Assembly: GCF_024323335.1 (NCBI RefSeq)
Contig: NC_066583.1
Location: 368,393,680-368,457,679 of the forward strand
Origin: Lathyrus oleraceus
Taxonomy: Eukaryota; Streptophyta; Magnoliopsida; Fabales; Fabaceae
Direction: 5' to 3'
Length of the DNA: 64,000 nucleotides
Shown: positions 1 to 12,103 of the stretch, one piece after another
How the letters are laid out: every line of letters begins with the position of its first letter
How positions within the stretch are numbered: the first letter of the stretch is position 1
Position numbers and translations under genes: made by a program
The notes under the pieces: generated by a model
Database searches by the model: none
What the model saw: the letters and a program-made list of their open reading frames with translations, nothing else
Told to the model about the DNA's origin: nothing

Positions 1-560
1 ACATGGGTGCGAGGACAGGAGGTACCGTTGTACTTGTCGAAAGAAGGTACTTTGAACTTGTAGGGGATCTTCAACCCTTCCACCAGACCCATGTCGGTAA
101 CATCAAAACCGAGAGAATTCTGACATTCCATAGTACGGATCTTCTCAGCAAGAGCCTCAACTTTGCGGTCTCTCTCATCAACCCTTCCCAGAACATCTTC
201 GTCTTCACTGAGCAGAGAGAACATATCCTCTTGTCTGTCAACAATCGGAGCAGGATTACGGGCCGGGGCACGGACTGCTCTGGCATTAGCGGCATCTGGA
301 GCAATAGGTTGACCGTTGATTCGAATACCCCCCAACTCATCACCTACAGCATAGTTATTAATGGGTACAGCAGCAGCAACATTGTTATCGTTGACTGGGC
401 CTCCCTCTGGCGGAGCATGGTTGATCGGTGGATTTGCAGCCTCTTGTCTCTGTACTATGGCTCGAAGTTCTTCTTGACCTTGCGCAACCCCTTGCATCAT
501 ATTCATAAACCGGGCCATGCTAGCCTTCATCTCAGCCAACTCAGCTTGAAATTGATCCAT
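1..560 (-). CDS. Gag, N-terminal part, of a minus-strand Tat/Ogre-like Ty3-gypsy element (partial)
   Basis: The minus strand is open without a stop from an ATG at 560 to the window edge, about 186 codons. The product begins with a short amphipathic, Met- and Gln-rich stretch, passes through a low-complexity linker, and ends in the entry to the retrotransposon Gag domain. It matches the Gag at 12104-13756 in the motifs MGLVEG, KIPYKFKVPSFDKYNG and a following SCPRTH-type stretch. Gag forms the particle that packages element RNA in the cytoplasm. An in-frame stop (TAA) lies about 72 bases upstream, just before an AG acceptor-like sequence, so the ATG at 560 is the natural start unless the leader is spliced. 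The rest of gag and pol must lie left of the window. Assignment as Tat-lineage Gag is confident; intactness cannot be judged. Confidence 0.8.
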   Translation of the reverse strand, partial: MDQFQAELAEMKASMARFMNMMQGVAQGQEELRAIVQRQEAANPPINHAPPEGGPVNDNNVAAAVPINNYAVGDELGGIRINGQPIAPDAANARAVRAPARNPAPIVDRQEDMFSLLSEDEDVLGRVDERDRKVEALAEKIRTMECQNSLGFDVTDMGLVEGLKIPYKFKVPSFDKYNGTSCPRTH

Positions 561-2141
561 ACTTCTCTGTTGATTCAGTCTTGTTGAGTAGCGGTGCGGA
601 CGTTGATCAGCTATCCTGCCTTAAACAGGGACCAGAGTGAGAAGTCACGACCAAGAACACCTGTTATGCAAAATGATATGAGTATGATGCTAATGATGCG
701 TATGATGCACATGATATGCTCATTTCTCAGGCATTCAAAGAGCCTGACCCATCCTGAAAAGATGGCAACCTGCAGCAACAAGAGAACAAACAGATACAAG
801 GAAAATACTGACAACCTTATCCATACATAAGGGTAAAAAGGTCAATACCACCGAGTCAACAGCAAATTCGCATAAACGGAGTACAAAGAAATGAATCCCA
901 TCCAACAAGCCTGGAGGTGATTCTCAATAATGAAGATCCAAAGACGGAGTACAAACAAATGAATCCCACCCAACAAGCCTGGAGGTGATTCTCAACAAAA
1001 GACAAACAAAGATACAAACTAAGACAGACGGTCTTCTGGAATGAGGGTCTTCAGGTAATGACACTGGTCTATCAACAGGTCACATTCTGAACATTCTGGC
1101 AAAAGAGTGATCTTCTCCTTCAGTTGTCGTAGAACTGTAGGAGAGTCTGCAATGGTACCGGATCAACTACCATCTTCAACAGTGTCAGGATATCTCCATA
1201 CTGGTCAACAAACCCCTTCTGGTTACCACTGGTCATAGGGTTGCTCAATTCAATCAGAGACGTCAAGGGTTCACGGTGAAAGCTGTAGGATCAAGTCTTC
1301 CGCTTCGACTCTGGGACCGTTGCCATCTCTATCAGTGAACAAGTTCGGGAATGTACCTGAGAAATGATATGCATGCAGAGATTAGTTTTTTCTTCTTTTT
1401 TTTTCAATTTTTTTTTTGATTGTTTTTTTTTATGTGTTTCTTTTGAAAAATAAATATGCTATGATGCACATGATGCAGACACGGCTGGCTGGTTGTGCAA
1501 ACTCTGACTAGGTCGAAGCTTCAGTCAACATCAGAACAATAAATCCAACTTAAGGTCAACTGAAAACTGTTGTCTGAACTAGAGTCACCAACAGAACCAA
1601 GTCACCAACAGAACCGAGTCACCAACGGTACCTGTAATGAAATAACCCTTCCCCACTCACGGGTGTAGTCTAGGCCAGGGTAAAGCTGAGAGAAACGCAG
1701 CATAAATAACCTTTCGCAGAAATACTATCATATACACACCCGAAGTATGTAACGACAGTATCCCACCAGGGTCTGAACTGCTCGTGATATCAATGTTCCG
1801 CTAAGTGGCGTCATACCACCCGCTTCCCACGAATCACTCTATTCCTAATCATCCTAGATTTTCACTCATGGTCTGGGTATTGGACCTTTTACCTCAACTG
1901 ACTCTCCCCCACACAGAGAAAAACAGACAGCCAGCCAGTAATGAATAATGAATATGAATGCAAACATCAATGCACACAATCAATGCAAACAATAAATGTA
2001 CATATATACAATGAATGCAATAAAACACAACAAGCAGAAAGCAACCAAGACCCTAATCCTAGAGAGCGCTAGGAGAGACTCGCTCAGGGAAGATGGACCA
2101 GCAGAGGTCAACTTCTCTATCTCCCCAGCAGAGTCGCCAGC
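561..2141 (-). other. Untranslated leader of the minus-strand Tat element
   Basis: This 1.58-kb stretch lies between the primer-binding site and gag of the minus-strand element. No long frame with recognisable protein similarity is present, so the ORF1 found upstream of gag in some Ogre elements is not seen here. A T-rich tract lies at 1386-1440 on the plus strand. An AG acceptor-like sequence sits just upstream of gag around 615-620. Confidence 0.6.
2122..2139 (-). other. Primer-binding site of the minus-strand Tat element
   Basis: Read on the minus strand this is TGGCGACTCTGCTGGGGA, two bases inside the LTR end. The same 18 bases lie at 10863-10880 beside the plus-strand element. It has the Ogre/Tat form that is complementary to the 3' end of a tRNA, reported as tRNA-Arg for Ogre. 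Confidence 0.85.
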
Positions 2142-3190
2142 TGTCGCATCACGCGAAAAACCGGCGGGAAAAGAAAGAAACAACAGAGCCGCCACCGTGC
2201 GTTATTTATCCCAAAAGAGGGAAAGGAAACGCTCAGAGTAAACCTAGGAAAGAACATGGTCTCGCGACCAAAGAGAATGGGTTCGGGAGTCGGTTATGCG
2301 AAGGGAAGGTATTAGCACCCCTACGCATCCGTAGTACTCTACGGGATCCACGCATACTAGAAAGGAAAATTGGTTGCTAAACACTGCTCAAATACTCACA
2401 CACACTGGCTGAAAGAAACGAAAGAGACTGACTGAAACTGAACTCGGCAGGATGTCGCATCCTGGGCCTACTTAGTCTATCAGGCATAGACATCAGAGTC
2501 CAAGTAGTTCGGACTGAGGAGACGACACATGCTCGCTAGGATATCGCATCCTATGCATACGTATCTCCTTGGACGAAGGAGAATCAGAGCATTCGTAGCT
2601 CGGCTGACACGCACACAAACAAAACACAGGCAAAGGCAAACGTGGAGCCCGACTGCCAATCACTGGACTTATATCAGCATCCGAACCAAAACACACGCAA
2701 AGAGGCAAACGTGGAGCCCAAATGCCAATCACTGGACTTACATTGACATCCGAACCTAAACACACGCACACTGGAACCCAAATGCCACTCGATGGACTTA
2801 CATCGGCTTCCAAGCACACAACAACACAACAGGTTGATAGGGAGTCGGGAACTCGAGCCTATAACTGTCAAGCACACACTCAAATAGACAGACAACAAAT
2901 TGCTAAGGAGTCAGGCACTCGAGCCTAGCAACTGTCAGACAACACACACAAAAAAAAAAGGGGCGCCCGGAGAGATCAGCTCATCTCCTGCCTACGTACC
3001 TCATCTGGTATGAGGATCAGGGCGACGTAGTTCCCCTACGCAGGGATAAAGGACTTAGCCTAACCAGATAACAGAGGGAGACACAACACTAGGGAGACTA
3101 CGACTCGAGCCTAGATGTTGTCATGCAAAGTCAACCCTAAGTTGAGGTTTCTAGCTAAATGGCACAAGGGCCAACCTATCCTAAGCATGG

Positions 3191-3334
3191 CTTGCACAGG
3201 AAGCAAGCCACACACACACTTAACTTGCACAGGAAGCAAGCCAAGCAAAACCTAACTTGCACAGGAAGCAAGTCTAAACTAACCCTAACTTGCACAGGAA
3301 GCAAGTAAAACAATCCTAACTTGCACAGGAAGCA
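3191..3334 (-). repeat. Minisatellite of about 32 bp in the minus-strand LTR
   Basis: The 17-base core CTTGCACAGGAAGCAAG occurs at 3191, 3224, 3256 and 3289, and a shortened fifth copy begins at 3320. Spacing is 31-33 bases with variable linkers. The core itself contains the short inverted pair CTTGC/GCAAG. Confidence 0.85.
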
Positions 3335-4873
3335 CACACTATACACAAGCAAGTGGCTCAAACAAGGGTTAGGTTTTAGTCGAGGGGTCATATCAACCTC
3401 AACAAACAAACCTCTGGAACTGGGTGAATGTTGCTCTTAACCTTGCCATTGAGAGACTAAGGTGAAGCAGATGAAAGGTGAGTGAAGATAAGACTTCACA
3501 GCTCTTATCCCTGGCCTGGGAGAGCTCAAGACAAGAATGTGTGGGTTCAGAAAGTGGGAACCCTTCTACACATTTGATACTGACTCAACTGTACAATTGT
3601 ACAAGATCTTGGATTTTTATCTGTAATGCATCAACACAGTGGTGTGAGCAAAACAGAAGACACACTGAATAGCAGGGGATAGGTTGCTTATCCCTTGGTT
3701 TTGCCAATTGCCTCTTCACTTAGGAGGTCTTTGACTCTATGCAAGGACAAAATTAAACATCCACAAACATTGCCTCTTAAGGAGGACTTCAGACAGTTGC
3801 CTGGCCAAGTAACAAGCCAGGTCTTCCAGACTACATGAAGATAGAAAGGCATACCTCAATGCAAATTGCTTAATCAAGCAAAGCAAAGCAAAAGTTCACA
3901 ATGAACTAAAAGCAACTAAAGTACCTGAAATCAGTCAAGCACAGTTAGTATACAAGTCAAAGTTAAATCAAAATGAAACAGATATCAACCAGTCAACACA
4001 AGCAAGTAAATGTGCAAGGCACAAGGCTCAAGGCATGTGAGCCAAGCAACCTACAAAACAAACAAGTTAGACCATGATATTTAAGCAAGCTCAATCAAAA
4101 AGAATTGGTCTCATTGGTCATTTGCTGATCAACCTGAAAACACAAGCTCAAAAGTGAGTAACAGGACCACTAGGACAAGCCTAGGGTCAAAAAGGAATGA
4201 AAAAGTCAAAACAGCAAAGGGCAAGCATCCAAAATCATGTTCAAACAATCAAGAAACACAACCAATTGGGTTCACATTCATATCAATCATCATCATCATT
4301 TCATGAACAAGTTAGGTCAAGGTATAGCAAACAGAAGCTCATAGAAGTCAACAGCAAGACTTAACTCAAAAGCAATCTTAGATATTTCCAAAAATCATCA
4401 AATAAATTATGATCAATCACAATCCACAGCATGGTAAGCATGTCAAATTTCATCTCATTTGGACAAGTGGAAGGCAGTCAATGAAAATCAGAAAGTCAAA
4501 GCAATTTTGAACATGTTCAAAGAAGTCAACCAAACATGCATCAACTTAGAAAATTCATAAATCAGTGATGGCATATGATAAATGAATGGGATCAAAACCA
4601 TGGTAAAGATGAGGATGTCTAGTTATCTCATGTAAAATTTCATGTCCATCTAATAAAGTATGAGAATTTCACAAATGAAATGGGAACATGTGTCACAAAA
4701 AGTCAACATTTGACTAGGCAGGGGAGAAAATCTCAAACAATTAGGAAATGCCACAAATAATTCCAAGAAAATTCACATGTAAACTAGACATACAAGAGTA
4801 GGTTCATGCAAAATTTCAATCCATTTGGAGGTCAAGAAGCATGGCTATGAAAATCATGAAGTTGGGCATCAAT

Positions 4874-4896
4874 GGTGTGACACAAATTGTCACACC
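4874..4896. repeat. LTR hairpin, minus-strand Tat LTR copy
   Basis: GGTGTGACA and its exact complement flank a 5-base CAAAT loop. An equivalent, longer hairpin is in the plus-strand LTRs at 8478-8506 and 22273-22301, in the opposite orientation as expected from the opposite element strands. Confidence 0.8.
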
Positions 4897-7489
4897 CTAA
4901 TTCAAAAAATCATATCTCACAAACCAGCAATGATAAATTCACAAACTCTACACCAAAATCACCATGAGTGTGTCTAGTTTAAGCACAAAAAATTTGGGAG
5001 CCATTGGATACATTCTCATCATTTCACAATTGATTTGGCAAAGTGTACAAAAATTGGTCACATGTCACAAACCCTAGCACCATTTAAAAACCACTCATCC
5101 AAAAATTCTGGAAAAATAATGATAAAAAAGTAGAGATCATGATGAACACAACACAAAAAATCCCATTCAAATTGGATCAAAATTGGGCAAGTTATGAATT
5201 TTGGAAGATTGGATATAAAATGTGAAATTAAAATGGAATAAATGAAGCAAGAATGGCATTTTGGTAATTCTTTGGCCCACTAATCAAAACACGGCCGTTT
5301 TGGCCCAGGATTTGAAATGTTTTAATTGGTTGTTGAGGAAAGGGCCCTGCATGCACGAAAATGGGGGAAAATCTGGGCAAATGCAATGACCTAGGGTTTC
5401 ATATCATCATCCCTCTTCCAAAATCGAGTTTCTCAATTTTTTCCCAAAAATGTCAATTGCATATATGGAAATGATCAGCATGGCAAGGTCAACAAGAATC
5501 CATCATCATTTTTCATTAAATCGAGCTGGGCAAAGATAAATATGCAAAACAAGTTTGGATGACCAACATTCATTTCAACATAATTCAAACATTACTCAAC
5601 CATTCTTAAAACTACAAACACTGTTGAGCTCAGCATAGAAGGATCTTCATGAAGCATATCACAATTTTAAAAAAGGTGGAAGTTGAAAACTCACCTATTT
5701 TTGAAGACAATCGTGGTACAGTGGTTTGTTGGTGTCCAATGACTGAAACAGATGCTCAATGGTCCTTCAAATGAGGGTTGGTGAAGGTTGTTTGCCTTGA
5801 AATAACTTGTAGTAGCTTTAAATCCAATCTGCCATGACTGAACCCCTTGAGAACAGTGCTAAAAGGGGAGCTCACAAATGGGAAAACATGGTGAGGACAA
5901 GCTCATAAGGCTGCTTGGATGGTGAAACAATGTTAGCCAGGCTTGGTTCTTTTAGAAGTTTTGGACTGTTTTGGTAAATGCAAGTGAGAAGGATTTTCAG
6001 AGAGTGAATGATTTTCTGTGTTATGAGGCTGCTATTCTGAGCTTTTTTTTGACAGCAAAATGGTGAGGAACATGTGGTCTCAAGCAGGGCCAGGTTTCAT
6101 TCTTTTGGAAACTCTTGACAGAAAATGGAAAATGCATCAAATGTGTTTTTGAGCATGAATGAAGTTGGTTCTTGCTGTCAAATGGCTGTTGCTGCTACTT
6201 TCCAAATGATGAAAATATTCTGTTTGATTGTTGTCTCAAGCAGGGCCAGGTTAGGTTACTTGAGGAAGTTGGAAGCCTTTTTAGAAAATGGCCAAGAGTG
6301 AGCATGAATGAATGAGTGAAATTGGTTGTGTGATGGCTGCAAGTAGTGTTTGTTCATGACAGAAAAAGGATGGAAAATGGTGAGGAAACATCGTGTTAAG
6401 CAAGGCAGCTTTTGTTCTTCTTGAGCTTGGACAGAAAATCTTGAAATGCAAATAGCAAGGTGAGTTAGGCTTTTGGTTGGTCTGCTGCTAGCAGGTTTTT
6501 TTCATGACAGCAAAGTGATTATATCATCTGCTGTTTGGTATTGTTTGCCATGGCCAAAGTGATCTCTAGCATCAATGAATTTCTGTTGGTTTTGCTGCTA
6601 GTAGTGTGCTCAAAAATCACAGAAAAATTAGTGAACAAGGCTGCTATCTCATGGTACAAAGCATGGTTTGGAAGTATGGATGAAATGTACTTTTGCCCAT
6701 TCTTAAGCAGCTAGGACATGGCCTCTTGTTTTGCTGGTTTTTGGCTGCAAAAAATGTGTTCATACTGACAGAGAATGGCCTCTAAAAACTCTGTTTTGAT
6801 GAGTACAAGGCAAGGTATGGTGGAAGCATGGAGTAGCATGATGAAAGTGTCCTTTTGTCCAAATTTCAAGCAAGTTAAAGAATGGCTTTATGTACTGCAC
6901 AATTGAGCTTGCAAACACATTTTAAATGATATTTCTGAGCTATTCCAATTGGCCAAATGGTAGAAAAATATTTATATCAAAAAGTCAAACATTGGTCAAA
7001 CTTGCATTTAAATGAGATAGGTCAAAAAAATGCCATTTTGATTGGTGAAGTTTTGGCTCATGAAATTTATATTTTTGGAAAGAGGGGATCAAATGTGACT
7101 TGTAGGAAAAAAACCCCACCAAAATTGGCCAAATGGTTTGAGAGATATGGCCTTTTGAAGTTCAAGATTTTCTGAAATCGATTCGATCATAACTTGCCAA
7201 CCACACATGGGAATTGAGAGTTCTTGGACTTTTTGGAAATGGGAGAACAAGATCTTCAACTTTCATGTTGGGCAAAAATTCATTTGAAGCTTGTATCATG
7301 ATGTAAGTTTGAGGATCAAGACTTTCCATTTATGGCAGGTTTCAGTTACAGGTCCAGTTTCCACTTTTGGAAATTTTTGATCTGGCTTCAAATTCTTCCA
7401 TGATGGTGTTTGACATGATATATGAGGACTATTTGGCCATGAATGAGCTCTCACAAACCAATTCCAATCATCAAATCACTGATTAAATG

Positions 7490-7840
7490 GACAGTTGACC
7501 AACAGTTGACTTTTAGGGTTTCTGTCTGATTGTGCATTGACTGATGACTTCCAAACCCTAATTCCTTGAGAATTTGACTTCAAATGATGTCCCAAGTTGT
7601 ATGAACTCTTGATTATTGATCATGGTGCCCAAATTCCACAAGAATGGCCACCATCCACTGCTTTGACTGACTGTTGACTGTCTAGGGTTTTTGACTGTTT
7701 GTGTATGAACTGATGATCTCCAAGCCTTCAACCCTTGACTTGAACACTTCAAATGGACCTCCAAGTCATGTGAACTTGTTGGAAAAACCCTAGGGCCTTG
7801 GCTCCTTGAAAAATGCACTTGCTTGCTTGACTGACTGATC
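7490..7840 (-). repeat. Imperfect duplication near the start of the minus-strand Tat LTR
   Basis: Two related segments of roughly 170-180 bases follow each other. They share the word order GTTGACT, TAGGGTTT, GACTG, a TGTGCATTGACTGATGA-like block, and ACTTCAAATG. Similarity was judged by eye and boundaries are approximate. Confidence 0.5.
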
Positions 7841-7983
7841 TCCTGATCAGTTTGACCTAATTCTTGCTTGCTTGCTCTTGAGGCAACTGAGGGTTATGCA
7901 AATGCTATGCAATGGACCATGATATGCTATGACCTAATATGAAAATGTATGTACAATGATAGGTGCAAATTTGAGGTGCTACA

Positions 7984-10860
7984 CCAGGCTTGTTCCGTTT
8001 TGAATTTCTGTTTCCCTCCCAGCTGAGCCAATCAGCGTGTGACAGCGCGTTAAGTGGCTACGCTGCGTTTTGGCCTTGGAGCTCATAATTACGAGCGTGC
8101 CACTGTAAACAATAATTCCATTTATTTAATTAACACATTCTAAATAATTATTTAATAATTCATTCAAACTTTAGAAATTCATAAAAAAATAATTACAAAT
8201 CCAAAAATAGTGAGACTTTTTTTGATAGCTCCCAAATTCCCTTTAGTTTTTTATAGGCATGGTTTCATAAGTTGTGCATGATAAAATGTTGACCTGGCCT
8301 ATTGATCTTTGACTTGTGTATATTTTTTGCATGTTTTGCTATTTTCATCATGAAATGCTCATACATTTAAAGAAATGATTGAAATTTTTTGTGCTCATTC
8401 TGGACATGTTGATGGTGATTTCCATATAAAGTTTGTGATTTTTGGATACCTGATGGTTGAGATATGATTTTTTGAATCTAGGTGTGACAATTTGTGTCAC
8501 ACCTAGCTAGGTCAATTTTCTGAATTTATTTCCTGGCCTATGATTGTTGGATTGGATTGAAATTTTGCATGAATGATAATTGGTATGTCAAGATAACATG
8601 TGAATTGTTCTGGATTTTTCTATGGCATTTTCCAATTAATTGATAATTTTCTTCACTGTATGCTCATTTTGCAACATTGTGTGACACATGTTTGTATATT
8701 GTTTGTGAAATTCTCATATGGTTTTGGATAAATGTGAAATTTGGTGTGCTGATTGTAGACACATTATAGGACATCACTGTTTTGGTCCCATTCATTTCTT
8801 AATTGTTCTCACTCTGTTATGAATTTTCGAAGTGAATGCATGTGTTGATACCTTGAATTGGCTTGAATAATTGTGTCTGGATTTCTTGATTTTCATTGGC
8901 CTAGTTTATTTTGTCCAATTGAGCTGAAAATTGACATGCTATACCTTGAATATGTCCTATTTATGTGTGAATTATTTGAGGATTTTTGGAATTATTTTGG
9001 TATGCTTTTGATGGAATTCATTCTGTTTGGACATTGGATGTTGCATTTGACCTAGTTTGACTTGTTTTGGTCATAAAATGAATATGGTGAATGATATGAG
9101 TATGGGATCAATTGCATTTGCTTTCTATTTGCATTAATTTGGTTTTGGTTGAGAATTGTTTGCTGTTTAGAATTTTTTTCTCCCTTTTGGACCCTAGGCT
9201 TGGCCTAGTGGTCTAGTTTCTCACATTTGGTGTGGATTTTCAGGATGAAATGCATAATGCTCAAGGAGAATGCTTCAAGTCAATTAAATTGAGATTGTTG
9301 GATGTTGAGAACTAATTTGACTTTGTTTTGTAGGTTGTGAAGCTTGAGCTTGAGCTTATAGCTTGCACTTATGTGCATTAACCTGTGTTGCTTAATCTGT
9401 ATAGTCTGACTGATTAACATTTGCTGTTTATTGTTGTCTGTCTGAGTACTGATGATACTTGATTGATTTCAGGTACATTTAGTCGCTTACAGTTCTTTAA
9501 GAACTTGCTTGCTGCTGCTTGGTTTTTAAACCACTTGAGGTAGGACTTCTATTCTTCATGTAGTCTGGAAGACCCGGTCTGTTACTTGGCCGGGCAACTG
9601 TCTGAAGTCCTCCTTAAGAGGCGATGATTGTGGTTGTTTACATTTGTGCCAAGCAGGTGAAGACCTCTATGAGGCAATTGGTGGATCAAAGGGATATGCA
9701 ATCTATCCCCCACTATTCTGTGAGTCGTCCCTCTGCTCACACGGCTGTGTGTTGATGCATTGGGACACAAACCCAAGATCCTATGCTGTTGCACAATCGA
9801 GTCAGAGTCTTTGAGCGTAGAAGGGTCCCTCCATTCTGGACCCACGCTCCTTTGTCTAAAAGCTCTCCCTGGTCAGGGATAAGAGCTGTGAGATCTCATC
9901 CTCACTTCACCTTTCATCTGCTTCACCTTAGCCTCGTAATGGCAAGGTTAAGAGCGAATACTACCCATGTACAGATGGCTTGCTTCGGCAGTCAAACCCA
10001 TTGTGTGAGCCTCACTTGATTGGTTATAGTGTGTGCTATGTGAATATTTGTTTGAAATGCTTGTGTTGTTCTGTTTGTATGCTTGTATGCTTGCTTTCTT
10101 CCTGGATAGGACTAGCTTGCAATTGTGCAAGTAGGTAGAAACCTGAACATAGGGTAATGATGCATGACAACACTAGGCTCGAGTCCAGCTCCCTGGTAGT
10201 GTGTCTTCCCTTGGTTTCTGGCTAGATTTTCTTTCCCTTGAGGGGGAACTACATCGCCCTGATCCTCGTTCCAGACGAGGTATGTAGGCAGGAGACCGTG
10301 CGAGGTCTCTCCGGGCGCTTTTTTTTCTTTTGTGTGTGTTGTTTGACAAATGCTAGGCTCGAGTCCCCGACTCCTTAGCATGTTGTTGTTTGTTTGTGCT
10401 TGTTTGGTTCGGATGCTGACGTAATTCCATCGAGTGGTTGTCGGGCTCCATGTTTGCCATCTGTTTGTGCGTTTTGTGTTGTTTGGCGTGCGTGAGCCGA
10501 ACTACGGCAGCTCTGATTCTCGTTCCAGACGAGATACGTAGGCATAGGATGCGACGTCCTATCGAGCTCTCTTCCCCTTAACCCCACCTGTGTTGTCTTC
10601 GGTGCGTGTGTGTGTGATATTTTAGCAACCTTTTCTTTCTTAGAACGTGGGTCCCGTCGAGTACGACGGACGTGAGGGGTGCTAATACCTTCCCCTTGCG
10701 TAACCGACTCCCTTACCCTTTCTCTTTGGTCGCGAGACCATTTCCTTTCCAGGTTTCTCTGAGCGTTTCCTTTCCCTATCTTGGGATAAATAACGCGCAG
10801 TGGCGGCTCTGTGTTGTGTTTTTGTTTCAGCCCGCCGGTTGTTTTTTCGCGGATGCGACA
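7984..10860 (+). mobile_element. 3' part of the 5' LTR of the plus-strand Tat/Ogre-like element
   Basis: This segment aligns end to end with 21779-24654, the corresponding part of the 3' LTR. By eye there are about two dozen substitutions and one single-base indel over about 2.88 kb. It ends GATGCGACA and is followed after two bases by the primer-binding site. The first about 2.14 kb of the LTR are missing because the minus-strand element is inserted here. The bases CCAGG at 7984-7988 are the expected right-hand target duplication. Confidence 0.92.
8478..8506. repeat. Perfect 12-bp hairpin in the plus-strand 5' LTR
   Basis: CTAGGTGTGACA and its exact complement flank a 5-base ATTTG loop. The same hairpin is at 22273-22301 and a shorter form is in the minus-strand LTR. 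Confidence 0.9.
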
Positions 10861-10862
10861 GC

Positions 10863-10880
10863 TGGCGACTCTGCTGGGGA
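10863..10880 (+). other. Primer-binding site of the plus-strand Tat element
   Basis: TGGCGACTCTGCTGGGGA starts two bases after the LTR end at 10860. It is identical to the PBS of the minus-strand element at 2122-2139. Confidence 0.9.
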
Positions 10881-12103
10881 TTTTCGGATGTAGACCTGTG
10901 CTGGTCCATCTTCCCTAAGCGAGTCCTTCCTAGCGTTCTAGGATAGTTTAGGTTGCTTGTTTTGCTTTATTTATTGCATTTATTATTCTGACCATATATA
11001 TTTGCATAAAATATTTGTATGCATCATACTATCATGTTGTTGCCGTCCTCTGTGCAGGTGGTTCCTCTGTTTTGGGGTGGGTGTTCTGAGTGGGGCTAAA
11101 ACCCAGGCCCGAGTATACACCTAGGATTAGTGTGGTCTCATGTTGCCTCCTTCATGTTAGGTCAATATGTACCTGGCGGCGTGATGTACCACAAGCCGGA
11201 CGAGGTTCATTTGATAGTGCTTGCCTCTGTGGGTATTCCACTTTGGTTGAGTTACTTCATCTGAACTGTTGACTCTGGTGACCGATCATTTCCCGGATCT
11301 TTGGTTTAGACGATCTTAAGGGAGCTACAATGGCACACCCGAAAGGGCAAACCCATTGAGTATCTCTGCCCGATTGTCGAGACTATTATCCGCCTTAGGG
11401 TGACCTGATTAGAATTTACCTGTGAGGGGAGGGTGATTCTTTCAGATGCATGTTCAGGTGTATGATCAGATGGTGACTAATTGTTCCGTGGATCAGAGTC
11501 ATATTTATCAGTCGGATTTATGGCCATTTATTGTCGAGACGCCGGAGTGCTGTCCGAGTTATTTATCAGTGGGGATCCGTTTATTTCAGGATTCCCCGGG
11601 CCGATTCAGATGATTGTGGGTATCTGCTCAGAGATGGTCTGGTGATGATGATGATGTATCTCCCGTTTATTTCGGGACCCTTGAGTCGGATTTGTGGTTA
11701 GTCAGACCTCGGATGGTTGTGATCGGTTCAGAGATCAGGGCTGTGATTCAGAGCAACAAATGATCAGAGGACTTGGATGATGGTCCAGTGCATTGCATAC
11801 ATCCGCATCATTCTCATTTTGCATTCATCTGCACTAAACTACGTCTAGCCATATGGGGAGTATTATGGATTGAGAATCTGGTTGAGAGACATCTGGATGT
11901 CAAAATGTTATTGGTGAAATATTATCTGTCTCGATGAAACCAGAATCGAAGGACAGAATCTTCCTCATATGGATAGACGTTGCATTCATGCATATTAACC
12001 TGTTTGCTGTTTTGCAGGAATCATTGCTCGTGCTCGTAGAACTGTACCTTTGCACTCAACCCGTCCTCACAGATACTTCACCAGACGCAATACTCCTAGA
12101 CTA
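10881..12103 (+). other. Untranslated leader of the plus-strand Tat element
   Basis: No recognisable protein lies between the PBS and gag, so ORF1 is absent. The gag frame is already open from 11999, before its first ATG. A pyrimidine-rich stretch ending TTTTGCAG at 12016 looks like a 3' splice acceptor. Whether the leader is spliced cannot be decided from sequence alone. Confidence 0.55.

Larger units (their letters stand above)
2142..7983 (-). mobile_element. 5' LTR (about 5.84 kb) of the minus-strand Tat/Ogre-like element
   Basis: On the minus strand the LTR starts TGTAGCACCTCAAATTTG at 7983 and ends GATGCGACA at 2142, directly before the primer-binding site. The start resembles that of the plus-strand LTR at 19638 (TGTAACACCTCAAAATTTG). 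The distal 2142-3500 part is clearly related to the R/U5 end of the plus-strand LTR, including the blocks around a TCGCGAGACCA-like motif and a stretch around GGTATTAGCACC, but the two families differ throughout the rest. The flank at 7984 is the interior of another LTR, so this element is nested. Its own 3' LTR lies outside the window. Open frames inside this LTR have no recognisable domain and are not called. Confidence 0.9.

Noticed and set aside
3..587. 194-codon plus-strand ORF at the left edge
   Set aside because: It is antisense to the better supported Gag frame on the minus strand.
9582..10909. Several ORFs of 60-90 codons in the Tat LTR
   Set aside because: Near-identical ORFs occur in the other LTR copy (23376-24726). 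They reflect LTR duplication, have no domains and overlap on both strands.
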